Source of the DNA: Thermodesulfovibrio thiophilus DSM 17215
GTDB lineage: Bacteria; Nitrospirota; Thermodesulfovibrionia; Thermodesulfovibrionales; Thermodesulfovibrionaceae
Reading direction: 5' to 3'
DNA length: 64,000 nucleotides
Assembly: GCF_000423865.1 (NCBI RefSeq)
Contig: NZ_AUIU01000017.1
Coordinates: forward strand, 1 to 64,000
In this document: positions 33,961 to 42,643 of the stretch, piece after piece
Numbering within the stretch: the first letter of the stretch is position 1
Layout of the letters: each line of letters begins with the position of its first letter
Notes under the pieces: model-generated
What the model was told of the DNA's origin: nothing
The model's input: only the letters and a program-made list of their open reading frames with translations
The model's database searches: none
Made by a program: the position numbers and the translations under genes

Positions 33961-36445
33961 CTATTGCCTCCTCATAGTTCATACCATTTGAAACCATTGC
34001 TTCTATCTCAGCAATTTCAGTTGGGTTTGAAGTATAAAGGTAGTAAGAATAAGGATCAACCATTAAGCGTGCAACTCCAATACCATAAGCATCAGAGTGT
34101 ATAAATATCTCTGAGTATTTTGGAGCATTGTACTTAATTGTCCTTAATATGTTCATTGCAAAATCATCATAATTAATTACTTTTTCATCTTTTGCTTTTT
34201 CAAAATCAGAAGATTCAAGAAAGAACTTGTAAGCAGAGTTTACGTTTATGACATTTCCAACACGCCCAAACTGCTTTAGGTCAAGAATTGACTGTGTGAT
34301 TATTCCAAAAGACCCCTTATACTTTCTTGCACGTCTATAGCCTGTTTCAATAACAACCTGAAGCTGGGCTGTGTCCTGCAAAAACTGCCATGCTTCATCA
34401 ACTATAACCATTCGGGGTACTTCTCTTGTTGAGTGATACAGATCCATTGTTACAAGGTTTAAAATCTGAAGCACCACTACACTGAATAAATCAGGCAGGG
34501 ATTTTAAATGCTCAAGCTCAAGCACTACAAAGTTATCGTTTGCTATATCGATTGTGCTTTTCCCTGAAAACCACTTGCCATAACTTCCATCAGATGTAAA
34601 TTTTGCAAGGTTAAACGCAAGATGGCTTGCTATAAGTTTGAAATCCTGCTGACATTTTTCATCACTGCAAAAGAATGATTCATCATCGTAGTATTTGGGG
34701 AATGCTTTTAGCCACTCAAAAACTAAATCAACACTTCCTTCTTCTCCATAATTTTTTACAACCCATTCAACAGCACTTCTTATGAGGTTTGCCGCTGACT
34801 CTTGATAAATTACCTCGGGCATCTGTCCTGTAGATGATACAACCATCTGCCTTATAATCTCTGTTATAACAGGGATGTCATACTCTGGCTCTTTTATGTT
34901 TGAAAACGGATTCAGGCTTATGTTTGAATTAGGAGAAAACTCCAAAAACTTCCCTTCAAATATCCGTGCAAGTTTCTTGTAACTTCCTCCTATGTCAACT
35001 ATTCTTATTTTGGTGCCCGCTCCATAGTAGTTTGCAACTATGTAGTTAACCAGAAAGGATTTTCCCTTCCCTGTTGGAGCTGCAATATACCAGTTGTAGC
35101 TGGATGAAGCTTGGCTAAGTATATCAACCCCCACTATCTGCCCTTTTCTTCCAGTAAAAAGAAGTGCAGGCTTTCCTGCTCCACCAAAGTCTGTCTGAAC
35201 TGGAAGCAGTGCTGGCAAGCTGTCAAGTGGAACCACAAAATCCCTGTCAAGTATGTTTAAGGACATTTTTTCACAATATGCCGAAAAAGGAAGACTGTAA
35301 CACAAAAGGGGCATAAGTAAATACTTGTCTTCCTGCATAACCGCTCCTGTTGACTCCCACAGCTTTATAGCCCTATAAACTGCTGTTCTTGTTGCTTCTT
35401 TATCATGAGAGAACAGCCACATTATAGGAATAATTCTGAAAAACTTATCCCCCTTTTCAACCTTGTCAACTGACCATATAAACTCCTCCTGCTTTCTCTT
35501 AAGTGCAGGAATAAAGGAGCCAAATGCCTGTTGCTGTATAACCAGATTAGCTTTGGTGTGCAGCTTGCTTCTTAAATTCTCAACAAAAATGTTCAGTGTC
35601 AGTATAAAAGGCGTGTTTATCTGTGATACATCTCCTGCCACTCCTTCGTAGCTTCCAGTAATAAGGTTTGTCCAGAAAGCATTTATATCCTGCGGAAGTG
35701 TTTTTGGGGTTATGCATCTAAAGTAGGTGGTATTTTCCTGCTGTTCATATCCTGATTTAATTTCGATAAACCCGCTTGATGGATCTGTTTTTATTGTTGT
35801 ATCAGCATATATAACCTGCTTTGACAAAAGAGTGGTTTTTGTCCATTCTGTGTCATTCTGTGCTACTCTTGCATTAAGTATTCTTCTTAAAAGCTGAAGA
35901 AGCTCAGAGGGTCCGCATAAAACAGGATTTAACATTACTGCCTGAAGAACTTCTCTTACGTTTGTGACAATTTCTCTTATAAGCTCAGATGAAGTATCTT
36001 TAGCAGGCATCTTGATTGTTATAAAACTTCTAAAGTTTCGTAAACCTTCAAGTACTTTTTGCTCGTAAAACTTTCTTAACTCGTGATAACCCTTTTTTAC
36101 AAAATCAGGTGCATACTGCTTTTCACTTTCATAAAAATCAAGAAATGCCTTAATGTCAGGATCAGCATAAAGAATAAACTGTATAACACTTCCTTCTGGA
36201 TACCCTATTCTGAACAGTCCTTCAAGCACCTTTAAATCGTGAGCTCCAAAAACAAGCACAGGAGTACACTCAAACATAACTCCTATAGTGTCATCTTTAT
36301 TGTAAAAACCCCCTGCTGCTTCATCGTATGCAAGGGGAGCAAGAAAATCACTGAATTTATCCCTTCTTATGTTTGAACGAAGTTTTTCTACAGGCAGGGA
36401 GCTTTTCTCTTCTTCTGTTTTTACAAGTCCAAAAATCTCTAACAT
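33926..36445 (-). CDS. traC: TraC: VirB4-type assembly ATPase
   Basis: The 839-residue product (F TraC: 875) begins with the F-type N-terminal domain (AYDEAAGGFYNKDDTIGVMFECTP). It then has a RecA-like ATPase: Walker A PTGKGKSFL near 460, Walker B MVIVDEAW near 683, and a following Gln/Arg motif TGYRRARKYKGSFGIITQS. TraC powers pilus assembly at the inner membrane and recruits pilin. The ribosome site is GGAGG. Confidence 0.95.
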   Translation of the reverse strand: MLEIFGLVKTEEEKSSLPVEKLRSNIRRDKFSDFLAPLAYDEAAGGFYNKDDTIGVMFECTPVLVFGAHDLKVLEGLFRIGYPEGSVIQFILYADPDIKAFLDFYESEKQYAPDFVKKGYHELRKFYEQKVLEGLRNFRSFITIKMPAKDTSSELIREIVTNVREVLQAVMLNPVLCGPSELLQLLRRILNARVAQNDTEWTKTTLLSKQVIYADTTIKTDPSSGFIEIKSGYEQQENTTYFRCITPKTLPQDINAFWTNLITGSYEGVAGDVSQINTPFILTLNIFVENLRSKLHTKANLVIQQQAFGSFIPALKRKQEEFIWSVDKVEKGDKFFRIIPIMWLFSHDKEATRTAVYRAIKLWESTGAVMQEDKYLLMPLLCYSLPFSAYCEKMSLNILDRDFVVPLDSLPALLPVQTDFGGAGKPALLFTGRKGQIVGVDILSQASSSYNWYIAAPTGKGKSFLVNYIVANYYGAGTKIRIVDIGGSYKKLARIFEGKFLEFSPNSNISLNPFSNIKEPEYDIPVITEIIRQMVVSSTGQMPEVIYQESAANLIRSAVEWVVKNYGEEGSVDLVFEWLKAFPKYYDDESFFCSDEKCQQDFKLIASHLAFNLAKFTSDGSYGKWFSGKSTIDIANDNFVVLELEHLKSLPDLFSVVVLQILNLVTMDLYHSTREVPRMVIVDEAWQFLQDTAQLQVVIETGYRRARKYKGSFGIITQSILDLKQFGRVGNVINVNSAYKFFLESSDFEKAKDEKVINYDDFAMNILRTIKYNAPKYSEIFIHSDAYGIGVARLMVDPYSYYLYTSNPTEIAEIEAMVSNGMNYEEAIDEMVKRRNSKK

Positions 36446-36455
36446 CTATACCTCC

Positions 36456-37403
36456 TTATTTTTCTTTCTTCTTCCACAGAGGAGATGGGACAGTTGGATC
36501 AAGACTTGTCCCTTTTTGAAAATCATAGGCTCCATATGTTTCAGGGGATTCTCCTCTAAGAAGCCTTATTGCTCTTTGTGTTCTTTTATATATGTCATCT
36601 AATGCAGTAACCCCAGATGCAATTGGAAGATGCTTTCCAGAGCTTCTTTCAACTAAAATTATCGTTGGAGTGGTTTCAATCCCAAACTGGGCTGCAACCT
36701 GAGGCTGTCTTGCTATATCAACAACCTTTACTGCGATTCCATCCAGCACTGCTTTTTTGAGAATTTGTAGCTGTGCATCACAGTATTTACACCCTTCCTG
36801 TACAAAAACTACATATCCAAAATCCTGAGCATTTGTCTGTGCATACTGTCTTACTTCTTCCTTTATCATCTCTGCTTTCTGGGTAATTCCAGGACCAACT
36901 ATTGGAACATCCCTTTCTGTTGTAAGCTCGGGATATTTCTGCCACACAAAACCTGATATATTGGCAAATAATAAAGCCTTCTTTCGGGCTACATCCTGTA
37001 TGTTGTAGAATTCATACACAGACTCCTCAGTGGGCTTCTGAACAGCTTTTTTAAGATAGTAGTCATAGAGTTTTGCAAACTCATCAGGATGCATGTAGAG
37101 AAGCTCCTCGTATGTGTATTCTTTAAGAGGTTTATACTCTGGCTGTTGTCTCTTTTGCTCTGGCTGTTGTTCTTTAGTTGTCTGATTAGACTCTTGTTTG
37201 GGCTGTTGTTCGGGTTTTTCTTTTTTAAAATCTTTATACCACCACCAGCCTGGCTTTTGGGATTTATCATAAAATGTGCTCTGCTTTGCATCTGTCTCAC
37301 TGTCATTACTGTTTTTCTGTGCTTCTTTAGCGTTATTGTCCTGAGCAAGAACAGGGACATAGAGCATTAAAACTGTAATTATCGTTAACAGAATTCTTAC
37401 CAT
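36456..37403 (-). CDS. traF: TraF: thioredoxin-fold transfer protein
   Basis: The 315-residue product (F TraF: 257) has a signal peptide, the conserved GWWWYKD at ~50-56, a low-complexity Gln/Pro/Lys linker and a C-terminal thioredoxin-like domain with a redox-type pair CKYC in VQEGCKYCDAQ. Because the motif is intact, this TraF may be an active thiol oxidoreductase helping the Cys-rich TraN and TraU. In F the order is different; here traF lies between the peptidase and traC genes. Confidence 0.9.
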   Translation of the reverse strand: MVRILLTIITVLMLYVPVLAQDNNAKEAQKNSNDSETDAKQSTFYDKSQKPGWWWYKDFKKEKPEQQPKQESNQTTKEQQPEQKRQQPEYKPLKEYTYEELLYMHPDEFAKLYDYYLKKAVQKPTEESVYEFYNIQDVARKKALLFANISGFVWQKYPELTTERDVPIVGPGITQKAEMIKEEVRQYAQTNAQDFGYVVFVQEGCKYCDAQLQILKKAVLDGIAVKVVDIARQPQVAAQFGIETTPTIILVERSSGKHLPIASGVTALDDIYKRTQRAIRLLRGESPETYGAYDFQKGTSLDPTVPSPLWKKKEK

Positions 37404-37948
37404 ACGGGAACTGACACCGCCACTATATCTTCTTTTTTAATTAAACCAATGTATCTGGAGTCATAACTGTCAGGACTGTGTCCAACCGCAAAGTAACAGC
37501 CATCAGGGATTATAATTTCACACGCTTCCTGGTTTCTGTTAATACAGGGAGTATAGTTTTCCACTTCTTTTCCTGTTTTTGACTTATCTTTTGCTTTTCC
37601 TATAAATTGCCCATCACAGTAGTATTCTTTGTTTTTTGTAACCGTAAGCTTCATTCCAGGAGTGCAGACAACCTGCTTTGTTATCGTAGCTCCCTTTGCA
37701 AATGGATCTGAAGGTGAGGTTGCAATGCTTATGTAGTCATTTAAAAGAGGATCTCTGCTTACTTTCCACAATACATGATGGTTTATGCTTCCCCCATAGC
37801 TTATAACTATAAAAGAAGGAATTATGCTTCCTATAAATGCTAAAATTCCAAATGTAATGATAAAATAAGCAAGCCTTTTTTTACTTGAGGTTACTTTACT
37901 TATGCCTCTTCTTATTAAAGCCAGTTGTTTTAATAGGTATCTCTTCAC
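37397..37948 (-). CDS. S26 signal-peptidase-like protein (TraF/TrhF type)
   Basis: The 183-residue product has one membrane helix (LAYFIITFGILAFIGSIIPSF), then a signal peptidase I-like fold: Ser in ISYGGSINHHVLW, Lys in GATITKQVVCTPG, and the late box PDGCYFAVGHSPDSYDSRYIG. Conjugation peptidases of this kind mature the pilin, in some systems by cyclisation. It starts at a GTG overlapping the trbI stop. The pilin gene itself lies 22 kb away in transfer operon 2. Confidence 0.85.
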   Translation of the reverse strand: MKRYLLKQLALIRRGISKVTSSKKRLAYFIITFGILAFIGSIIPSFIVISYGGSINHHVLWKVSRDPLLNDYISIATSPSDPFAKGATITKQVVCTPGMKLTVTKNKEYYCDGQFIGKAKDKSKTGKEVENYTPCINRNQEACEIIIPDGCYFAVGHSPDSYDSRYIGLIKKEDIVAVSVPVW

Positions 37949-38238
37949 TGTCCTGCTCCTATTTCAAGTTTTTCAACTCTATCTCTTCCTATAACCACAT
38001 CCCCCATGATGATTACTTTTCTTTTTGGGGTGTTGTTTACCATTACTTCAATCCTATCTATCCTTCTTTTTAGCTCAGCATCATCTATTTTTTTGGCAAG
38101 ATAGAGGTCTCTTAACTGTTCTATGTATCCCTTTATGTCAAAAACCACTACCTTTTGTGCAAAAAAGCGGTCATAGGCAAACACAACTGCAGAGGATACA
38201 ACCAGAGAAATTATTATGTTTAAAAGTAGCCTCTTCAT
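37945..38238 (-). CDS. trbI: TrbI: F-type pilus regulator
   Basis: The 97-residue product (F TrbI: 128) has an N-terminal membrane helix (LNIIISLVVSSAVVFAYDRFF), then VVVFDIKGYIEQLRDLYLAKKI, the conserved TrbI segment, and a short coiled region. TrbI influences pilus retraction in F. It overlaps the next gene (GTGA) and follows dsbC by 12 bp. Confidence 0.85.
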   Translation of the reverse strand: MKRLLLNIIISLVVSSAVVFAYDRFFAQKVVVFDIKGYIEQLRDLYLAKKIDDAELKRRIDRIEVMVNNTPKRKVIIMGDVVIGRDRVEKLEIGAGQ

Positions 38239-38250
38239 CTAATTTTTCCC

Positions 38251-39006
38251 TTACTGCCCTTCAACTATTTGTTTTATCTGTTGGGCTCCAAAATATGCTT
38301 TCCCATCTACATAAAAAAGAGGAGTACCTCTAAGTCCTATTTTTCTTGCATACTCCATGTTTTCATCAATAATAGGTTTAGCTTTTTTAATGCATTCATC
38401 AGAAAGGTTTATTTCTTGTCTGTCTAGAGCACCACTCATTAATTCATTTAAAGCTTTTGTGGGATCGAGGCTACAAATTACATACATGGATTTTTTGTCT
38501 GCCCCCTGATGAAAAGGAATAAAAATGTTGTAAACTGTTACTTTATCACTGAATTCTTTAAGCTGCTGGTGTGCCTGTCTACAATACGGGCAGTCTGGAT
38601 CAGTGAATGCATAAACTACTTTTTTACCTGTACCGAATTTTACAGCATTTTTAACAGGGATATCTTTTAATTTTGCCAGCATAAGTTCTTCTCTTTTCTT
38701 TCCTGTAAGAGATACCCCCTGTGTTGTCCATATTTCTCCAAATATGAGATACCCTTCTTTGGGCTTTGCTCCTGGATGTACATACATTATCTGACCGTTT
38801 TCTCCTACAATCTCATAAACTCCAGGAATTGGTGATTTTGATACTTCTTCGGTCTTCATGTTTGGAAATGTCTGTGCAATCCAGTTTTTTACGCTTGCCA
38901 TTTCATCTGTTTTTGCCTTTGGTTTTGGTTTCTCCCCTGCATAAACAAATGAAACTGCCAGTAAAACAACCATGCTGATTAATAAAAATACAGTTTGTTT
39001 TTTCAT
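38251..39006 (-). CDS. dsbC: DsbC-like disulfide isomerase of the transfer operon
   Basis: The 251-residue product has a signal peptide (VFLLISMVVLLAVSFVYAG), an N-terminal dimerisation domain (PIPGVYEIVGENGQIMYV) and a thioredoxin domain with DPDCPYCRQ and the loop LRGTPLFYVDG. It would fold TraN, TraU, TraH and the Cys-rich partner in the periplasm. As in SXT/R391-type operons, dsbC lies with the assembly genes; here it is the first gene after the promoter. Confidence 0.93.
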   Translation of the reverse strand: MKKQTVFLLISMVVLLAVSFVYAGEKPKPKAKTDEMASVKNWIAQTFPNMKTEEVSKSPIPGVYEIVGENGQIMYVHPGAKPKEGYLIFGEIWTTQGVSLTGKKREELMLAKLKDIPVKNAVKFGTGKKVVYAFTDPDCPYCRQAHQQLKEFSDKVTVYNIFIPFHQGADKKSMYVICSLDPTKALNELMSGALDRQEINLSDECIKKAKPIIDENMEYARKIGLRGTPLFYVDGKAYFGAQQIKQIVEGQ

Positions 39007-39043
39007 GCTTTTTTCTCCTTTATACGTGTGAATTTTTTCTTCT

Positions 39044-39069
39044 TAAATATTACCCTCTGCATGGTAACC
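39044..39069 (-). promoter_or_regulatory. GGTTACC promoter of transfer operon 1
   Basis: On the minus strand GGTTACC (39069-39063) and TATTTA (39049-39044) are separated by 13 bases; the dsbC start follows 37 bp downstream. It is the only promoter-like sequence before a 17-kb operon. Confidence 0.65.
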
Positions 39070-39074
39070 AGAAA

Positions 39075-39944
39075 CTACAACCACTCTAGAGCCTTGCTCT
39101 CTATGAGGGAATCAAGAACCTGCACAATTTTTTTGTCAAACAGATTTTGTTTGGCTTTTAAGTAGCTTACAGCAAGGTCTCTGTCGCATTGAGATCTGTA
39201 GGAGCGACTGCTTCTTAATGCCTCATATACATCTGCCACCATAATTATCCTTGTAGAGAGATTTATCTCATCTGCTTTTTTACCTTCTGGATATCCTGAA
39301 CCATCAAGCCTTTCATGATGAGAATACGAAAGGCTGCCTGCAAGATATTTAACCTCATCGAGGAGATTTAGCTTTGAAATAAGATAAGCTCCCCAGATGG
39401 CATGTGCTTTAACAAATTCTCTTTCAATATCATTAAACCATTTGGTGGAATGAAGCAGGCTTTGAGGGATGCAGATTTTCCCAATATCATGATAAACGGC
39501 TGAAACTTTAAGAAGCTTTACTGCATCTTCATCAAAGCCAATCTCTTTTGCTATTCTTACAGCCAGCTCTGAAGTCCTGAGAGAATGCCCACCTCTGTCA
39601 ATCTCAAAAGTTAATCTGTCAATGGGGCATCCACGGTTTAATCTGTCGAGAAATTTAAAATACAGGATTAAATCATTTATATCCCAGAAAAAACATAACC
39701 CCAGCCTGGCAAGCTCCTTTACCCATGAAAGCGGCAGCGAAGAAACCTCACATCCTTCAATAAAAATTATTCCTCTTATGCGTTGGGCAATAGATAAAAC
39801 TTCAGCGGTTAAACTTTTTGCTTCAACAACGGTAGAGCAAGGCTGCCCTTCATCTGGATAAGCAAAAATAGGCTCTATGCCTTGTGAAACAGAGGACTCT
39901 CTGTTTTTAAACGTATTTTGTAAACATATCCAGTAAATTTTCAT
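39075..39944 (-). CDS. HD-GYP domain protein, probable c-di-GMP phosphodiesterase
   Basis: The product has 289 residues. The first ~110 residues look like a degenerate receiver fold (IRGIIFIEGCEVSSLPLSWVKELARLG). The rest is an HD-GYP domain: RGGHSLRTSELAVRIA, VYHDIGKICIP, KAHAIWGAYL and SHHERLDGSGYPEG, with all metal and GYP residues present. HD-GYP enzymes degrade cyclic di-GMP. The ATG lies only 2 bases after a -10-like TATATA and lacks a ribosome site, suggesting a leaderless message. Confidence 0.85.
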   Translation of the reverse strand: MKIYWICLQNTFKNRESSVSQGIEPIFAYPDEGQPCSTVVEAKSLTAEVLSIAQRIRGIIFIEGCEVSSLPLSWVKELARLGLCFFWDINDLILYFKFLDRLNRGCPIDRLTFEIDRGGHSLRTSELAVRIAKEIGFDEDAVKLLKVSAVYHDIGKICIPQSLLHSTKWFNDIEREFVKAHAIWGAYLISKLNLLDEVKYLAGSLSYSHHERLDGSGYPEGKKADEINLSTRIIMVADVYEALRSSRSYRSQCDRDLAVSYLKAKQNLFDKKIVQVLDSLIESKALEWL

Positions 39945-39946
39945 AA

Positions 39947-39973
39947 TATATAATTAGAAAACCTCTGGTAACC
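39947..39973 (-). promoter_or_regulatory. GGTTACC promoter abutting the HD-GYP gene
   Basis: On the minus strand GGTTACC (39973-39967), 14 bases, then TATATA (39952-39947), 2 bases, then the ATG at 39944. Confidence 0.55.
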
Positions 39974-40047
39974 AGATTCTGCAAGAAGCTGGAGCATTGC
40001 CTGCAGTGATGAATGGGTTTGCAGGGTCTCTATTAAATTTCTACTTT

Positions 40048-40317
40048 TTATCCCCAGAAGCTTTCTCCGTCCACATTCAATTTTTTCTCAGGCTTTGTCT
40101 TCTCCTGTTTAACAGGTTCAATATTTCCTGACATTTTCTCTCTTATAAACTCTTCAAGTACTCCTCTGTCATGCATCTCCCAGAGTTCAAGCGGACTGGT
40201 TCTCTCAAACAGTATCTCAAGCAGGGTCTCTATTACCGAACATCCAAGGCCTCTTATCTGCCTGTACTTCAATCGTGTCTTTTTGTTTTTAAGGTTAATT
40301 ATCGTTCGTTCCTGCAC
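40048..40317 (-). CDS. Probable partner of the ParM-like actin
   Basis: The 89-residue product begins with a basic segment (INLKNKKTRLKYRQIRGLG) and ends in a charged tail. It has no CxxC or membrane helix. Its start overlaps the end of the ParM-like gene by 23 bp. In ParM/StbA operons the second gene usually codes the DNA-binding adaptor (ParR or StbB), which this may be; sequence similarity is too low for certainty. Confidence 0.55.
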   Translation of the reverse strand: MQERTIINLKNKKTRLKYRQIRGLGCSVIETLLEILFERTSPLELWEMHDRGVLEEFIREKMSGNIEPVKQEKTKPEKKLNVDGESFWG

Positions 40318-41173
40318 GATAGTAGCCTCTTGCCTGCGAAAATTCAGGCTCTTCTGGAATTAAAACATTCGATCCAAACTGTTTTCTGTCAATACAGTAT
40401 GCTCCTCCCCCGGCCACTACCACACTGGCAATGTCTCTGTAAGAATCCTTCAATTCCTGCCTTATCTTGCTTAAGAGCACTTCAGAGTACCTGACTGTGG
40501 CTTCTTTCTTGTAAGGCGTAACATCAACCCTCTCTCCGTCAATGTGTAAGAACCCTTTTTCAAATGTTTCAAGAAGTCTTGATGCTGACCAGTTTTTGAG
40601 CATGGAAAAACTTCCTGGCAGGACATCCCGCATGAGTTCAACCGCTTTCATGGTTCCAAAGTTCTCAAGTGTCCTGGCAATCTTTTTCTTCCATGTGTCA
40701 TTGACTTTCTCAGCCACTATGCAGTCAACTGTATTGTATCCAATGTCAATTATCACTGCTTCATCTGCAACTTTCTCAGCTACATCATAAAGTATTCCCA
40801 CTCCCTGAGGAAGTACCATAATATCAGCATTTGTAACGCTTTTAATGCTTTCAATCAGTGACTGAACATAGCCGCGACAGTTAGGCGGAAGCCCTGTAAC
40901 CACTTTTTCAAACTCTCCGCACTTTACATATACGTAGCGTAGAATAATAGGAGCATATCTTATAAGCTCCACTGCAGACGGAATCTCAATTCTGAATTGA
41001 GAATATTTCGCATCTCTTCCAATAACGTATTCAGTTCCTGCCACATTAACCTTTTCAAGTTCCACACTCTGATCCTGAGGAGCGTAGGCTATCTGCGTTG
41101 GAAACTTCTCTTTGATGCCATCAGAAAAAATCTTAGTATGTCCAAACCCTACATCAAAACCCAAAACACGCAT
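40295..41173 (-). CDS. ParM/StbA-like actin for segregation
   Basis: The 292-residue product has the actin-fold nucleotide motifs: phosphate-1 LGFDVGFGHTKI at the start, phosphate-2 AVIIDIGYNTVD in the middle and the adenosine motif VVVAGGGAY near the end. ParM-like filaments push sister plasmids apart; some act on ICE copies during their replicative phase. The ribosome site is GGAGG. An array of GGTTACC boxes lies directly upstream and could be the centromere-like site. Confidence 0.85.
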   Translation of the reverse strand: MRVLGFDVGFGHTKIFSDGIKEKFPTQIAYAPQDQSVELEKVNVAGTEYVIGRDAKYSQFRIEIPSAVELIRYAPIILRYVYVKCGEFEKVVTGLPPNCRGYVQSLIESIKSVTNADIMVLPQGVGILYDVAEKVADEAVIIDIGYNTVDCIVAEKVNDTWKKKIARTLENFGTMKAVELMRDVLPGSFSMLKNWSASRLLETFEKGFLHIDGERVDVTPYKKEATVRYSEVLLSKIRQELKDSYRDIASVVVAGGGAYCIDRKQFGSNVLIPEEPEFSQARGYYRAGTNDN

Positions 41174-41216
41174 ATTAATCCTCCTTGCTTAAGTTTTCTT
41201 ACACTAGCAGGTGCAT

Positions 41217-41293
41217 GGTAACCATGATATCCTGGTTACCTTAGTGACTTAGGTTACCTACTGCACTTTGGTAACCAACCGCACTCTGGTGAC
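41217..41293. repeat. Phased GGTTACC array upstream of the ParM gene
   Basis: GGTAACC or GGTTACC boxes begin at 41217, 41234, 41252 and 41270, and a degenerate GGTGACA at 41288, giving 17-18 bp spacing. Spacing is not a whole number of helical turns but is constant, as in iterons or parC sites. The box nearest the gene is followed by CACCTGCTAGTGTAAGA, a promoter-like segment shared with the sRNA promoter at 42770-42795. Confidence 0.8.
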
Positions 41294-41373
41294 ATAGATG
41301 CAGTTGGTGTTTTTTGTAAGGGGGAAATATAGTTTATTATCATTACTTCGATTTATTCGATTCTTTATTATCT

Positions 41374-41835
41374 TTACTTCGATTTGTCACGATTTGCTTT
41401 CAGCTCTGAGGTCACTTTTCGCTTGATATTTTTAATGCTTCTCTCCACCTGTTTCATGGTTCTTTTATCTCTTTTTAACTTGAAAATGCCGGTTACCTGT
41501 CTGATTAAAGCCTTCGTTCTCACAGGCTTGCCTGCAAGTCTCTGCTGTTTTATGTGAGTATATAGCCATGAGTCTAACTTGCTTTCTATCCCTGCTTGTG
41601 CTCTGTCAACTATTTTTGATAAGTCACGTTTTGACTTGCCTGACAGCTGAAGCTTTATCGCTGTATCATTTCGCCAGAGTTTGTGCACTGCATCCAGCTT
41701 TGCCGCATCATCTACTGTAAGGGGCAGTTCTATAATTTTCCTGCTTATGAAAAACTTTATATCCTTGAGGCGAAACTTCTTAAACCTCTTTAAAATCTCT
41801 TCAACTGTAAGATTATGAAACTGAGCCTGTTGCAT
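41374..41835 (-). CDS. Hypothetical basic protein
   Basis: The 153-residue, strongly basic product starts behind GGAGAAC, 15 bp after the PAPS-reductase-like gene, so the two are one operon. The first half has a helix-rich segment (HNLTVEEILKRFKKFRLKDIKF) and the second Lys/Arg-rich helices (RTMKQVERSIKNIKRKVTSELK) that could bind nucleic acid. The family is not recognised. Between it and the ParM array are two imperfect ATTACTTCGATTT repeats. Confidence 0.6.
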   Translation of the reverse strand: MQQAQFHNLTVEEILKRFKKFRLKDIKFFISRKIIELPLTVDDAAKLDAVHKLWRNDTAIKLQLSGKSKRDLSKIVDRAQAGIESKLDSWLYTHIKQQRLAGKPVRTKALIRQVTGIFKLKRDKRTMKQVERSIKNIKRKVTSELKANRDKSK

Positions 41836-41850
41836 AAAGTGTTCTCCTTT

Positions 41851-42615
41851 TTAAAACAGACTTAAACTGCCTTCCTCTTCTTCAACCTTTGTTGATAACT
41901 CGCTGCTGTACCATGAGGCAAGCAGCTGCTCTGCTGAGTAAACTCCGTTTTCACGGTACCAGTCCTGCTTTGACAGATAATACTTCTGCACCGATCTCTC
42001 AAATAAACGGTACATTTCAGGCCACCTGTTTTTGTGAGTCTCAATCATGCCCGGTCTGCACACAAATGGACATATAACACATCCAATCCTGCTGAATCCC
42101 TCATCATAAAGCGATGGATACTCAAGCCCTCTATGCTCTATGTACTCCCACACTTCTGCCTCGTTGAAGTTGAAAATGGGATAGTAGTCTGTGGTGCAGG
42201 ATTCGGCATTTTTGTTTACCATGCTTCTTCTGGCTCTCCTGTAAGATTCCTCAGCTCTCACCCCAAGAATCACGCACTTTGACAGTTTTGTATGAATTCG
42301 GTGCTTGAGCTTTGAACAACACCACCTCCGCACTTTTGTAGGCGGACCTATGCGTTCTACCCATTTAAAAAAGTTTCTGCCGGGCCTGAGCCACTTAACA
42401 TGAGGATAGTGTTTAAGAATAAATCTGGTTACCTCTGGAGGATCTATTGAGGTGTAGTTGTAGTAAGCCACGTACTTAACTCCTGCCTGTTTTACCAGAT
42501 CAAGCGTTACTATGCTGTCCTTACCGCCTGAGAATTTAACAGAATAACCCTCTTCAGGCTCATGCTCCCTGATGAAAGAAATTGCTTCATTTATTTTTTC
42601 TCTTAGAAAAAGCAT
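41851..42615 (-). CDS. PAPS-reductase/ATP-pyrophosphatase family protein
   Basis: The 254-residue product has an N-type ATP-PPase loop SGGKDS (29-34), a following LGVRAEESYRRARRS (family Arg-Glu motif) and a C-terminal Cys cluster GCVICPFVC. This resembles the phosphoadenosine phosphosulfate reductase group including DndC-like sulfur-activating enzymes, which are common on phages and conjugative elements. The actual substrate is unknown; sulfur transfer to nucleic acid or cysteine-based sulfur metabolism are possible. The start codon nearly touches a TATATA. Confidence 0.78.
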   Translation of the reverse strand: MLFLREKINEAISFIREHEPEEGYSVKFSGGKDSIVTLDLVKQAGVKYVAYYNYTSIDPPEVTRFILKHYPHVKWLRPGRNFFKWVERIGPPTKVRRWCCSKLKHRIHTKLSKCVILGVRAEESYRRARRSMVNKNAESCTTDYYPIFNFNEAEVWEYIEHRGLEYPSLYDEGFSRIGCVICPFVCRPGMIETHKNRWPEMYRLFERSVQKYYLSKQDWYRENGVYSAEQLLASWYSSELSTKVEEEEGSLSLF

Positions 42616-42616
42616 C

Positions 42617-42641
42617 TATATATAACAGGCGTCTGGTAACC
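42617..42641 (-). promoter_or_regulatory. GGTTACC promoter abutting the PAPS-reductase-like gene
   Basis: On the minus strand GGTTACC (42641-42635), 12 bases, TATATA (42622-42617), one base, then ATG (42615). No ribosome site is visible, so the message may be leaderless. Confidence 0.55.
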
Positions 42642-42643
42642 AT

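Noticed and set aside
42421-42432. GGTTACC inside the PAPS-reductase-like gene as a regulatory site
   Set aside because: It lies within coding sequence, lacks the CTGG...CCAG flanks and a -10, and is probably chance. The same holds for occurrences at about 13.5, 23.8, 33.1, 41.5 and 49.4 kb.
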